A stretch of 64,000 nt of DNA from Mucilaginibacter hurinus (GCF_003324525.1 NZ_QGDC01000003.1:62001-126000), one strand, 5' to 3'; positions 1 to 8,912 are shown, numbered from the stretch's first letter. Notes: generated by a model from the sequence alone, not told the origin. Numbers and translations: made by a program.

Positions 1-934
1 TAAAAGTATTTTCGCCAGAGTATTTTATAGCATTACCTATCAGGTTTATAACGCAGTTTTTAAGTAACGACTGATCAAGAGTGACGACGCTTGATATACC
101 AGTGTGCTGGTAAATTATATTTTGATTTTGCTTGGCTATCATCTGCATCTCTTCCGTTATCTCCTCGGCAAATTTTACGATATCAAAAGTAGTATACTGT
201 GGCTCCACCTTACCCGCTTCCAGTTTCTCCAAAGACAGGAAATCATTTAAAATGGTGGTAAGGTGGTTTACAGAGTTTTTTATCTTACCGATATGTTTTT
301 CGATATTAGGATTATTAAACTGCTGGGCATATTTCTCAATCAATACGGCCGATAACTGTATTGAACTAAGCGGGGTACGAAACTCGTGTGATGCCATGGA
401 AACAAAACGGCTCTTTAACTGGCTAAGTTCCTTTTCTTTTTCAAGTGATTCGCTTACCTCCTCTTTAGCCCTCTCCAAAGCAAGCACGCTGTTTTTTAAC
501 GATTGCGTACGCTCTTCAACTTGTTGTTCCAACTGTCCGGCGTATTCAACAAGCCGGGCTTCTGCCTCTTTTTCACGACTTAAGTCATGTATAAACCCGG
601 TATAAATTTTTCGGCCCGAGTACTGTACTTCGCTCACCCCTAGCCTAAAAGGGAATCTTGTACCGTCTTTACGTAAACCTGTCACCTCGCGCCCTATGCC
701 AATAATGTGCGGCACACCTGTACGCTGGTACCGGTGTATATATTCATCGTGCCGGTCGCGGTCCGGCGGAGGCATTAGCATGGAAATATTTTTACCAATT
801 ACTTCATCCGGCGTATACTGGAATAGCTTTGTTGCCGAGGGATTAATAGATTCTATTATCCCGCGTTCGTCGATGGTAATTATGCCATCTATCGCATTGT
901 CAATTATCGCTTTTAATAATGCTACGCTTTCCAT
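1..934 (-). CDS. PAS-domain sensor histidine kinase, FixL-like PAS (C-terminus cut by window edge)
   Basis: Reading the minus strand from ATG 934 gives 311 codons open to the window edge. Residues 1-125 form a PAS domain; 130-175 is a coiled-coil linker; the H-box SHEFRTPLSS puts the phosphoacceptor at about His183; an N-box (LIGNAIKYSGE) lies at the cut, so the remaining ATPase domain is outside the window. No membrane segment is visible, so a soluble sensor is expected. Residues His62, Arg68, His76 and Arg82 fall at the spacing of FixL His200 (heme ligand), Arg206, His214 and Arg220, with an HIIGIGR match. This suggests a heme-based oxygen sensor, but related PAS domains without heme share part of this motif. 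The gene is divergent from the 1117 gene across a 182-bp gap. Confidence 0.88.
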   Translation of the reverse strand, partial: MESVALLKAIIDNAIDGIITIDERGIIESINPSATKLFQYTPDEVIGKNISMLMPPPDRDRHDEYIHRYQRTGVPHIIGIGREVTGLRKDGTRFPFRLGVSEVQYSGRKIYTGFIHDLSREKEAEARLVEYAGQLEQQVEERTQSLKNSVLALERAKEEVSESLEKEKELSQLKSRFVSMASHEFRTPLSSIQLSAVLIEKYAQQFNNPNIEKHIGKIKNSVNHLTTILNDFLSLEKLEAGKVEPQYTTFDIVKFAEEITEEMQMIAKQNQNIIYQHTGISSVVTLDQSLLKNCVINLIGNAIKYSGENTF

Positions 935-1018
935 GCACTCAATATAGATAAAATGATTGCCGGTACAAATATCTAAATTTTAAAACGCGGGTTTATGATG
1001 TAAATCAAGCCATAAAAA

Positions 1019-1030
1019 TGATGCAAGTCA
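1019..1030. promoter_or_regulatory. FNR/CRP-like palindrome, box A
   Basis: TGAT-GCAA-GTCA, in the divergent gap between the PAS kinase (85 bp from its start) and the small gene at 1117 (87 bp from its start). The half-site spacing matches the FNR pattern TTGAT-N4-ATCAA. Two more copies of TGAY-N4-GTCA lie in the next two gaps, and all three continue as GTCACAT. The regulator is inferred, not seen. Confidence 0.4.
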
Positions 1031-1116
1031 CATTTCGCAGTGACAGCAATCAGTTGGACGATGATGCAGTTTATACAAATTTGTGAACAATTATTATTGC
1101 ACGTTAAGCCCACAAC

Positions 1117-1479
1117 ATGAGAAATACAACACCACAAGCTCACATTAATACGCCCGTATTATTAACGCTTACAGCACCCGACAAAGGCTTAATAATGCCG
1201 CAAAACCCACGTTGTAACGATGTATATATCCTTGTTAATGAAGCAAAGTCCGCTTTTATTTTTGGTAATAATCGAGTTGTAAGCGAAACCATAGTTAAAA
1301 TAAAGGCTATCGCAGAGGATTTAGGTGTTTACGCCTTAACCGAGATATTGACTGATATACAACGATTAGCGGACAAAAATGCAAGCGAACAAGAATTGGA
1401 ATTCCGTATGGTTGAACTCGACGGCATGCTGGCTTCAGGCATGTTTGAACCAGATGCCCAGATAAAAATCCCGGCATAG
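1117..1479 (+). CDS. small protein of unknown function, possibly Hpt-like
   Basis: A 120-residue soluble protein with no signal peptide, no cysteine cluster and no membrane segment. It is mostly helical, and residues 55-110 (KIKAIAEDLGVYALTEIL followed by an acidic helix) recall the second half of histidine phosphotransfer (Hpt) domains. However, the expected HTLKG-type phosphorylatable His is absent, so any phosphorelay role is speculation. It is divergent from the PAS kinase and shares the FNR-like box at 1019-1030. A hairpin plus T-run follows at 1522-1561, so it appears monocistronic. The real start could be the internal Met at codon 27. I do not recognise a named family. Confidence 0.65.
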   Translation: MRNTTPQAHINTPVLLTLTAPDKGLIMPQNPRCNDVYILVNEAKSAFIFGNNRVVSETIVKIKAIAEDLGVYALTEILTDIQRLADKNASEQELEFRMVELDGMLASGMFEPDAQIKIPA

Positions 1480-1521
1480 CCACTTGCAAAACAACCTGTG
1501 TCTACCCAAAACAAAATATGT

Positions 1522-1561
1522 ATCAAGGATAATTCCCCGCCGGTACCTTTGATTTTTTTTG
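1522..1561 (+). terminator. Rho-independent terminator after the 1117 gene
   Basis: ATCAAGG (1522-1528) pairs with CCTTTGAT (1546-1553) with one bulge, and is followed directly by an eight-T run on the plus strand. Confidence 0.55.
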
Positions 1562-1649
1562 CAAGATCCAAACGACAGGAACATACAACGATTTTGGGTT
1601 GCTAGTATCGCTTGTATTAGTACAGGAAATATTTAGCGTGATTAAAAGG

Positions 1650-1892
1650 CTATTCAGAAGCCGGCATTTCTTCCTTTACTTCAAATTCTTTCTCATAAAT
1701 ATATTCCTTACCGTCATATTCCCATTCAAGCATAGCCTTCCATTTACCGCCCGGCAAACCATCAATTGGCACAATGGCCACTTGTTCCGCCTGAGTATCT
1801 ATCGCCAATGCCCGGTTGAGTTCGGGGTTTTTATGGAAAAAATTAATCACTCCTTTAACAGGATGGCAAAAGTGGAATTTTAAGTTTTTCAT
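1650..1892 (-). CDS. small protein resembling the C-terminal part of FixH-like proteins
   Basis: An 80-residue protein starting at the internal ATG 1892 (MKNLKFHF); the 17 extra upstream codons are GTG-poor and non-conserved in character. Its end reads GGKWKAMLEWEYDGKEYIY followed by an acidic tail, similar in style to the extracytoplasmic end of Bacteroidota FixH proteins, where a Gly-Lys-Trp strand precedes a W-x-x-x-GK-Y strand. It has no transmembrane helix, unlike true FixH (about 150 residues, one helix), so it is either a truncated paralogue or an unrelated beta-strand protein. Box B (1944-1955) sits 52 bp upstream. Function unknown. Confidence 0.6.
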   Translation of the reverse strand: MKNLKFHFCHPVKGVINFFHKNPELNRALAIDTQAEQVAIVPIDGLPGGKWKAMLEWEYDGKEYIYEKEFEVKEEMPASE

Positions 1893-1943
1893 GACCTGGT
1901 ATTTATTATAAACAAATATCGGGTGCATTACACCTTTAGACAA

Positions 1944-1955
1944 TGATATTCGTCA
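1944..1955. promoter_or_regulatory. FNR/CRP-like palindrome, box B
   Basis: TGAT-ATTC-GTCA followed by CAT, 52 bp upstream of the small minus-strand gene starting at 1892. Same pattern and spacing as boxes A and C. Confidence 0.4.
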
Positions 1956-2128
1956 CATCTGTTGTTGATGTTATGCACTCACTCTGTACAGCGAGAACTC
2001 ATCTCGGTAACATTAGTATTTTAAAAGCAATGTGAGGTAATATTGACTAACCATCCACCGCCAACGCTATCCTGTTTTTGAACCAACAGCGTGTGGGTTG
2101 TCCGGCTAAGAATATAAAGTACCTATCA

Positions 2129-2965
2129 TTATTTGTTGTGAGCGATAAACAAAGGGAGTTTGGTTTCCTTCATCAGCACATCAGCCATACTATTTTTAAA
2201 CCACATAGAAACTGCACCGCGCTTATAAGCACCTAAAACAACTAATGCATTTTGCTGCGTTTTTAAATAATGGGATATCTTTTCTTCAGCATTCCCATGA
2301 AGCACAGTGTAAGTAGCCCCTGGGCATTGGCAAGATATAAACTCCTTGATCAGCTTGCTGCCTGGTATCCCCTTTGCTTCCTGTGGATCCGTTACGGTTA
2401 TAACTTCAGTTTCATAGTCCTTCATCCACGGCAAAAGGTAGTTAAACATTTTAATGGCAAAAACCGATGACGGGTTCCCGTCATACAAAATAATTACTTT
2501 CTTTATATCATTGTAACTTTCCGGTGTTACCAGTACCGGGCATTGAGTGTCTGCCAGTAAGGTTTTTACAAACTGCGTAGGCGGCGCTTCGCTAATGTGA
2601 CTGAAAGTTTCATTTATATTAATAACAACAAGATCGCTGTATATAGTTTCGCGCAACAACTCCTGTCCGGCCAAACTCTTATCATGGTGAACCGCTTTTT
2701 TAATATTGGCCATATCACACGCCTGCTCAAACACTTGCACGGAATGCTTTCGTGTTTCTTTATCTTTTTCAACGGCCTTGTGCAATTTGGCGGTTGATAG
2801 GCCCTCATCGCCTACCATGTCGTATATTTTATAACTATGGTAAGTAAAGTCGTCTAAAAACACACCACACAATAAAGCCTGAGTTTTGCCCGCCAGTGAG
2901 ATAGCATAATCGAGTGTTGCAGATGAAAGTTTTAGCCCGTCCAGGGCCACACTAATCTTTTTCAT
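2129..2965 (-). CDS. universal stress protein, two tandem Usp domains
   Basis: A 278-residue cytosolic protein beginning MKKISVALDGLKLSS, the classic first strand of a UspA domain; the reading frame is open for 21 further codons upstream but these look non-coding. Residues 1-140 form the first Usp domain and 145-278 the second, which begins VKKVIILYDGNPSS and carries a late GAYKRGAVSMWFKNS segment similar to the nucleotide-binding G-x2-G-x9-GS region. Tandem Usp proteins of this size in Bacteroidota often respond to oxygen limitation or redox stress. Box C (3038-3049) is 73 bp upstream, supporting shared control with its neighbours. The protein's ligand cannot be read from the sequence. Confidence 0.85.
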   Translation of the reverse strand: MKKISVALDGLKLSSATLDYAISLAGKTQALLCGVFLDDFTYHSYKIYDMVGDEGLSTAKLHKAVEKDKETRKHSVQVFEQACDMANIKKAVHHDKSLAGQELLRETIYSDLVVININETFSHISEAPPTQFVKTLLADTQCPVLVTPESYNDIKKVIILYDGNPSSVFAIKMFNYLLPWMKDYETEVITVTDPQEAKGIPGSKLIKEFISCQCPGATYTVLHGNAEEKISHYLKTQQNALVVLGAYKRGAVSMWFKNSMADVLMKETKLPLFIAHNK

Positions 2966-3037
2966 ACTAATCAGTTTATAAAGGCAAAAGTTGTAAATCA
3001 AAATCAACGTCAATGTGCGCCAGGTCATTTAGAATAT

Positions 3038-3049
3038 TGACGTACGTCA
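3038..3049. promoter_or_regulatory. FNR/CRP-like palindrome, box C
   Basis: TGAC-GTAC-GTCA, a perfect 12-bp palindrome, followed by CAT. It is 73 bp from the universal stress protein start and 135 bp from the L,D-transpeptidase start, in the divergent gap between them. It is the most symmetric of the three copies. Confidence 0.45.
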
Positions 3050-3183
3050 CATTGCTATGGCTTACATCTGTCCAGCAATTATAAGATAATGCTTATCCTG
3101 CTCATCATCACTATAATATGTGAGCGGCATCACTATCTAAACAATGCAGATTGCTGAATTTTGCATCACAAGCTTTATGTATT

Positions 3184-4659
3184 ATGAATGCCTCCCATAA
3201 CGTCAAAACAATTTATCTACTGTTAACAGCGATTGTTTTGTTAACTACTTCCGCTCCGGAGTTAAAAGCAGCTCCTTTGGCCACAATAAACAGCCAGAGC
3301 GGGCAACCCATTAACGACACCGCAATTTCTGCTGAGATAACAAAACTCACCGGCAATTCAGGGAAGAGTGGACTTTTATATTTCCCGAATTCGGTAAAGA
3401 GATTTTACGCCGGCAATAAGTTTAAACCGGCATGGTTAAAAGGAGCTAAGAATTTAAAACTCACTTGGGAAGCCATGCTGGTGCTTGACTGTGTATTGCA
3501 ATTCGGTTTGGCGCATAGTGATTACCACCCGGCAGAACTATCCTATCCAAAATTACATGCTATGGTTGATACGCCGGCTAACTTCAGCGATAGTGAAAAA
3601 GCTCGCTTTGACATTATGCTTACTGACGCATTACTTACCTTAATGAACCATTTGCACTATGGTAAACTAAACCCTGTTTTTACAGCAAATAAAATTGACA
3701 ACGGCGTTGCAGCAACTGGTTTTAAAGCTGAAAATACGTTAACAAACGCCCTGGCAACCGGGAATATTATGAAAACGATTGCCAACGTGCAGCCCAAGTT
3801 GCCTGAATATTTTAAATTACAAAATCACCTGCGGCTTTTAAACGGTCAGTACCTGGATGATTGTTATGATATACCTGAAAAGGATGTGCGCCTGGTAACC
3901 ATTAACATGGAGCGTCTTCGCTGGATAAATGCTGACCACGACGCATACATTCACATAAATATACCCTCTTTCGTATTAAGATTTTATCAGCCCGACACTG
4001 TTTACCAGTTCAAAGTAATAGTAGGTAAACCTGCAACACCAACTCCCGTTTTGCAAAGCGAGGTAAGTTATTTTACTACCGCGCCAGACTGGAAAGTTCC
4101 CGCCCGGATATTTGCTAAAGAGTTGTTGCCGAAAGCTATTAAAGACAACACCTTTTTGGAAAGAAACCAGTTTGCTATATATAATAACAAGGGTGCGCTT
4201 ATTGTGCCCACTGTTGAAACCCTTAAACAAATACAAAAAGCACCGGGCATTTATTACGCGCGGCAATCATCCGGCTGCGATAATTCATTAGGACTGATAG
4301 TTTTTAGATTTAAAAACGCTTACAGTGTCTATTTACACGATACTCCTGAGAAAAAATTATTTGAGCGCGGCCAAAGAGCGTTTAGTCATGGATGTATCAG
4401 GGTAGAAAATGCGGGCAAACTCGCCGAGCTGATACTTCACCGTGATGGCGCCGGAAACAAGATCCCGCAAGTACGTACCGCAATGAACACATATCAAACA
4501 AAAACCTTTACGCTAAAGAGGCCCATCCCGATTGAAATCACTTATATCACATGTGAAGTAAAAGACGGAGAACTAATTACCTACCAGGATATCTACAACA
4601 AAGACAAAGCGCTTGAAATGGCGTTATACAATGTTACTGATACCCTGGCGATGAAGTAA
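3184..4659 (+). CDS. L,D-transpeptidase, YcbB/LdtD-like
   Basis: A 491-residue exported murein enzyme. The start at 3184 gives a clean signal peptide (KTIYLLLTAIVLLTTSAP); the 3151 start would add 11 polar residues in front. The middle is the YcbB-type scaffold domain (residues about 75-240), and the YkuD catalytic domain follows (about 245-440), with the motif HDTPEKKLF and the catalytic SHGCIRVEN, Cys at residue 404. The family forms 3-3 peptide cross-links in the periplasm and makes beta-lactam- or stress-tolerant walls. It ends 8 bp before the convergent arr gene. Its promoter region contains box C, suggesting induction with the stress proteins on the other side, though the box is nearer the stress protein. 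Confidence 0.9.
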   Translation: MNASHNVKTIYLLLTAIVLLTTSAPELKAAPLATINSQSGQPINDTAISAEITKLTGNSGKSGLLYFPNSVKRFYAGNKFKPAWLKGAKNLKLTWEAMLVLDCVLQFGLAHSDYHPAELSYPKLHAMVDTPANFSDSEKARFDIMLTDALLTLMNHLHYGKLNPVFTANKIDNGVAATGFKAENTLTNALATGNIMKTIANVQPKLPEYFKLQNHLRLLNGQYLDDCYDIPEKDVRLVTINMERLRWINADHDAYIHINIPSFVLRFYQPDTVYQFKVIVGKPATPTPVLQSEVSYFTTAPDWKVPARIFAKELLPKAIKDNTFLERNQFAIYNNKGALIVPTVETLKQIQKAPGIYYARQSSGCDNSLGLIVFRFKNAYSVYLHDTPEKKLFERGQRAFSHGCIRVENAGKLAELILHRDGAGNKIPQVRTAMNTYQTKTFTLKRPIPIEITYITCEVKDGELITYQDIYNKDKALEMALYNVTDTLAMK

Positions 4660-4667
4660 GTGGACAA

Positions 4668-5108
4668 TCAATCTATAATCATGTCTACGCCCTGTTCTGC
4701 CAGTTTCTTAATACCTTCTTTCATGGCTTGGATCTGTTCGGCGGAGTGCCCGTTCCAGGTGGCTACCTCGCCGATGATCTTAAAAGGATAAACCGACCGG
4801 TAGGACATAGTTGGATTCCCGGGAAATTTTTTGTCGGTTACGTTGGGGTCATCCTCCACTTCCCCGGTTGCCTCTACCAGGTAAATCCTTTGTTGTCCAC
4901 TGCCCAAAGCTAATTCAGCACCCCAAATGGCGGCGGTTAGGGTGGCCGATACATATACATACCTCAGCTTTCTATCTGCAAAATTGCACTGAAAACCCGG
5001 CTGTATAAAATCGCCTATTTTTAACTCGGCTTTTGTTCCGTGAAAAAAGGTTTGAGCAAAAGGGTTATGCGTAACGTTATTTGCCGGCTGTTCTGTGCTT
5101 TTTTGCAT
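4668..5108 (-). CDS. arr: rifamycin mono-ADP-ribosyltransferase (Arr)
   Basis: A 146-residue cytosolic enzyme (ATG 5108; a GTG three codons earlier is possible). Arr moves ADP-ribose from NAD to the C23 hydroxyl of rifamycins and inactivates them. Family features are all visible: FFHGTKAELKIGD near the start (His23), YVYVSATL (Tyr52), the conserved EDDPNVTDKKFPGNPTMSYR (Asp86/87), and WNGHS near the end. Length matches Arr enzymes of mycobacteria and environmental bacteria. It is single and chromosomal, with no integron or transposon signs around it, so an intrinsic resistance gene is likely. It is convergent with the L,D-transpeptidase gene. Confidence 0.93.
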   Translation of the reverse strand: MQKSTEQPANNVTHNPFAQTFFHGTKAELKIGDFIQPGFQCNFADRKLRYVYVSATLTAAIWGAELALGSGQQRIYLVEATGEVEDDPNVTDKKFPGNPTMSYRSVYPFKIIGEVATWNGHSAEQIQAMKEGIKKLAEQGVDMIID

Positions 5109-5222
5109 TACTTCCACTTTACATGCAATACAAATAGTCTTAATTCTTAGTTAAATCTGCCCGGAGGCGTTATACATCGTGAAGTTGAAAACTTCCGTCA
5201 ATGCAAACAGCCATTTCTGTCG

Positions 5223-5663
5223 TTAAACTTGCCCGTTACTACCAGGGTCAAATTCTACAATCCATTCAATGCCATATTTGTCTCTGAACATTCCGGCGTA
5301 TGTACCCCAGGGACTATCATCCATAGGCGCTTCAATGCTTCCATCTGCTGACAGCCCATTGAATACTCTATCTGCTTCTTCGCGGCTTTCTGCGCCAACC
5401 GATATTTTAGACCTGTTTTCGTTTTCATTTACCGGCCCCATAAATCCGGGAACATCATTGGCTATTAAAACGTTGTTTTCCCCGATAGGCAATGAGATGT
5501 ACATAATTTTATCTGCATCTTTTTCAGCTACCGGGAACTCATCACTGGACAGCTCTTTAAATCGGACAACCTTTATAAACTCGCCGCCAAAAACTGATTT
5601 GTAAAAGTTAAATGCATCTTCGGCATTTCCGTTAAAGTTAATCCAGGGGTTTATTGCTCTCAT
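5223..5663 (-). CDS. PhnB/VOC-family protein
   Basis: A 146-residue vicinal-oxygen-chelate fold protein of the PhnB type, often annotated as 3-demethylubiquinone methyltransferase-like. It starts MRAINPWINFNGNAEDAF, continues FYKSVFGGEF, and ends with PWGTYAGMFRDKYGIEWIV, the usual last strand with a metal-side position near Trp/Glu. The family forms homodimers; most members have no proven reaction. It stands alone, about 110 bp behind the arr gene in the same direction; no regulatory signal is evident. Confidence 0.85.
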   Translation of the reverse strand: MRAINPWINFNGNAEDAFNFYKSVFGGEFIKVVRFKELSSDEFPVAEKDADKIMYISLPIGENNVLIANDVPGFMGPVNENENRSKISVGAESREEADRVFNGLSADGSIEAPMDDSPWGTYAGMFRDKYGIEWIVEFDPGSNGQV

Positions 5664-5939
5664 ATATTTTTTTAATGTTTAGACTAAGTTGCAAATTTAA
5701 TAGTCAAATATATAATGACATTTAAAGGTGAAACAAAATACGTGCATTTAACTTAAAGGGTTTGAACCGAGGGAGTGTCTTTTCGGTACAACCGAACAAA
5801 ACTAAATTTTATGGTATAGCGACACACTATCTGCGTTACCTGGTGGTTCAAGCCAACATGCCCAGCGTTCTGCCTTCAGAACTTAACATTAATCCCTAAT
5901 AATGGAATCTTTTTGCGAATTTTCATACATTGCAATCGA

Positions 5940-7502
5940 ATGCCACAATTTAGCGAAAATAAAAGCCTAACCCTGATCTTATTATTTGCGGTAATATTAT
6001 CCTGTTGCAAAAAGACAGAGCTCTATACAGAAAATACAGAGAATTCTGCTGATAAAATAGTAAGTGGGAATCACGTCTTAGTTACCGCATTCTCCATATC
6101 GAAAGTACTGGGAGATAATATGGTTATTCAACGCGACAAGCCATTTGTAATTTGGGGGCAATCTCCGGCGGGCCATATCATTGATGTAAAAGCAAGCTGG
6201 AATAGTAAAACTTTCTCCACTATTCCCGATATTAGTGGTAATTGGCAGGTATCGTTACCTGCAAGCCGTGCAAACGCTGCACCCCAAACCATTGTAATAA
6301 CAGACAATTATAATGGGACAACAAAATTTACAACCCTTAAAAACCTATTAATAGGTGATGTATGGATAGCAAGCGGTCAATCTAATATGATGTTTCCGGT
6401 AGATTCACTCGAGCCCTGGCCTGGGTCAACCGGTGTTACTAACCATAAAACAGAAATAGCGTCGGCAAATTTTCCCGCTGTTCGTTTAACCACAGTTCCA
6501 TATTCACGCCTTACACAACCAGCTGACCACGTCAGCAGTAATATGCGCTGGCAGGAATGCACATCTGCAACCGTTCGTACCTACAGCGCTGTCGCTTATT
6601 TTTTTGGAAGAAAAATTCATAAAGAAACTAATGTTCCTGTAGGTCTCATCGTTTCAGCGGTTGCTGCAACCTATTGTCAGGAATGGATAGACTTTAATAT
6701 TATCAAGCCCTATCCCATATATTCGGGTACCAAATATGCCTCAATGTTATATAACGGTATGATATGCCCGTTAAGAAAACTTTCCATAAAGGGATTTATT
6801 TGGGATCAGGGTGAAGCAAATAGATACGATCCTGCCGATTATTATACTCAACTTAATTCGGCAATGATAACTAATTGGCGAACGGCGTTTAAACAAGCTG
6901 ATTTGCCGTTTTATTTTGTTCAGATGACGCCTCTTGCAGCCAATTACTTTCAAACAAATCCCTGGGGAGACGATCCGGCAGCAAATGATTATGCTTTTTT
7001 CAGGGAATTTCAAGCCAATGTGATAAAACGTACGCCTCTTACTGGCATGGCTGTAAGCATGGATGTAGATGAAATTGTAAGTATACACTGGAAAGCAAAA
7101 AGGCCCGTTGCCGAACGTTTGGCAGCGTTGGCTTTAAGAAATGAATATAAAAGGAACGTGCAATGTGTAGGGCCGCAGTTTCTGAAAGTAGTTATACAAG
7201 GGAACAAAGGCATTATACATTTTGTTGCAGGAACAGCGGAAGGTTTACAAACAAATAACGGTAAAAAGTTAAATCAGCTATTTTTTATGGCAGGCCGCGA
7301 TAGCGTTTTTAAACAGGCATTCGCGGTTATAAAGGGTAATACTATTGAAGTTACGCCCCCGCAGGGCTTTAAGTATCCGGCATTGGCATTAAGGTATGCC
7401 TTTACAAATTTTGCTGTAACAAACCTGCAAAACAGCGCCGGCTTCCCGGCCGAACCATTCCGTACAGATAAATGGAAAGACATACAAAAAACCAGGCTAT
7501 AA
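5940..7502 (+). CDS. sialate O-acetylesterase-like lipoprotein (SASA family)
   Basis: A 520-residue secreted lipoprotein. Starting at ATG 5940 gives a lipoprotein signal with lipobox ILSCCKK; the earlier start at 5913 adds nine residues. The SASA esterase fold carries the nucleophile motif IASGQSNM, the block FIWDQGEANRYDP (usually WYQGE, here Asp replaces Tyr) and a C-terminal segment SIHWKAKRPVAERLA holding the likely catalytic His, although the usual D-x-x-H-P context is altered. The family removes O-acetyl groups from sialic acids or plant/microbial glycans. It is 15 bp before the DUF4185-like gene, forming a two-gene operon; a paralogous pair lies at 35.6-38.4 kb. Confidence 0.85.
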   Translation: MPQFSENKSLTLILLFAVILSCCKKTELYTENTENSADKIVSGNHVLVTAFSISKVLGDNMVIQRDKPFVIWGQSPAGHIIDVKASWNSKTFSTIPDISGNWQVSLPASRANAAPQTIVITDNYNGTTKFTTLKNLLIGDVWIASGQSNMMFPVDSLEPWPGSTGVTNHKTEIASANFPAVRLTTVPYSRLTQPADHVSSNMRWQECTSATVRTYSAVAYFFGRKIHKETNVPVGLIVSAVAATYCQEWIDFNIIKPYPIYSGTKYASMLYNGMICPLRKLSIKGFIWDQGEANRYDPADYYTQLNSAMITNWRTAFKQADLPFYFVQMTPLAANYFQTNPWGDDPAANDYAFFREFQANVIKRTPLTGMAVSMDVDEIVSIHWKAKRPVAERLAALALRNEYKRNVQCVGPQFLKVVIQGNKGIIHFVAGTAEGLQTNNGKKLNQLFFMAGRDSVFKQAFAVIKGNTIEVTPPQGFKYPALALRYAFTNFAVTNLQNSAGFPAEPFRTDKWKDIQKTRL

Positions 7503-7517
7503 TATAATAACATAAGT

Positions 7518-8861
7518 ATGAGAGTAGTAGTATACATCATTGTTATCGTCATTTTATGTTTCACCGCTTGCAAAAAAAGCAAACCGACTGAACCTGATGT
7601 AAAAAATCCAGATAATAGTATCCTATCGATCAAAGCTGATACCGGACAGGTGGGGGAAACCCAAATAACGAGCGTTGATGATAGTGCCAAAATTTTAATA
7701 TATGTAAAGAATGGTATTGCGCTTAATGCGGTAAAACTAATGATAGTTACCGCAGAAAAAGCCACCGTTAAACCAGCGTCCGGAGAAATTGTTGATTTTT
7801 CGGGTGATGCACCTGTTGTCTATACAACCACTTCTCAATCGGGTGTGAGCAAAAAATGGCATGTACAGATAAAAGTGTACCCTGCTGCAGATTTGAGCAA
7901 GTATGTGCCCAATGCTCAACCCGATCCAACATTTAACAATTATTTTACCCGGTTTTCGGGATGGAACAGCGGAGACGGTGCGCAATCCATCCTGCTCCCC
8001 GACGGCCGTACAGTGTGGATGTTTGGCGACTCCTTTATAGGTGATGTAAATCCCGACCGCTCCCTTGTTTCGGGAAAATACGCTTTAGTTCATAATGCCA
8101 TGATGGTACAGCAAGACAGCACATTTACCACATATCACAGTGGTAGCGACAGTAAACCGGAATCGTTATTTAATCCTGAAAGTCCCCAAAATATAATATG
8201 GGCCTCGCATGGAGTGGCGGATAAAGGTAATCTAAACGTCTTTATGATGGAGCTTGCGCCTGACAATAAAGGTAACTGGACTCACTTAACAAATCACATG
8301 GCAATTTTAGATACTAAAGACTTTAAGATCAAAAAGAAGATCAAAGTACCTTATTATAACAAAATAAGCTGGGGTGAAAGATGTTATACTGATGCTAATT
8401 ATCATTACATATTTGGGATGAGTACCAACGGCTTGAATACCGTTATACACTTAGCCAGGGCGAAGCACGGCCATCTTGAAGAAATGTGGGAATTTTATGC
8501 CGGTAACAATACTTGGATAAAAGATATTAATAGAGCAGTTCCTATCTCTGTAAAACCATATGTAACTGCTCCTTCGATAATTGAACGCAATGGTCGTTAT
8601 TATATGGTTACACAAAGAAATTTCTTCTCTCGTGATATATTGATGTTTAGGGCAGATAATATACAAGGTCCTTACAAGGACGAAGTTAAATTATATACAA
8701 CTCCGGATGTTAGCCAATCATATATATCAATAGTGCATCCCCACTTTACTCAAGATAACAGGATGTTAATCGGTTATTCTCTCGGTGGGGATATTTTTAA
8801 AATGGTTAAAAATATTGATATCGGAAGACCGATGTTTATAAGAGTGAATTTACCGGAATAG
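7518..8861 (+). CDS. DUF4185/DUF5005-like lipoprotein, beta-propeller type
   Basis: A 447-residue lipoprotein with lipobox ILCFTACKK near residue 18. Residues 30-125 look like an Ig/BACON-like spacer, and 135-447 is the propeller-type domain: SGWNSGDGAQSILLPDGRT then VWMFGDSFIG, followed by repeats ending in RYYMVTQ and FIRVNLPE. DUF4185 and DUF5005 proteins resemble five-bladed propellers of glycoside hydrolase type (GH43/GH68-like), but the reaction of this one is unknown. It is directly behind the O-acetylesterase, suggesting joint work on an acetylated glycan. The 37170 gene is its closest relative in the window, but lacks the spacer domain. Confidence 0.75.
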   Translation: MRVVVYIIVIVILCFTACKKSKPTEPDVKNPDNSILSIKADTGQVGETQITSVDDSAKILIYVKNGIALNAVKLMIVTAEKATVKPASGEIVDFSGDAPVVYTTTSQSGVSKKWHVQIKVYPAADLSKYVPNAQPDPTFNNYFTRFSGWNSGDGAQSILLPDGRTVWMFGDSFIGDVNPDRSLVSGKYALVHNAMMVQQDSTFTTYHSGSDSKPESLFNPESPQNIIWASHGVADKGNLNVFMMELAPDNKGNWTHLTNHMAILDTKDFKIKKKIKVPYYNKISWGERCYTDANYHYIFGMSTNGLNTVIHLARAKHGHLEEMWEFYAGNNTWIKDINRAVPISVKPYVTAPSIIERNGRYYMVTQRNFFSRDILMFRADNIQGPYKDEVKLYTTPDVSQSYISIVHPHFTQDNRMLIGYSLGGDIFKMVKNIDIGRPMFIRVNLPE

Positions 8862-8912
8862 GTATTGATATGAAAACTTTTAATCTCTGATCGGAAGTAT
8901 AAAAATGATTAG

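Noticed and set aside
1307-1571. Two minus-strand ORFs across the 1117 gene
   Set aside because: They are shadows of the plus-strand gene and cross its terminator hairpin, with no conserved features.
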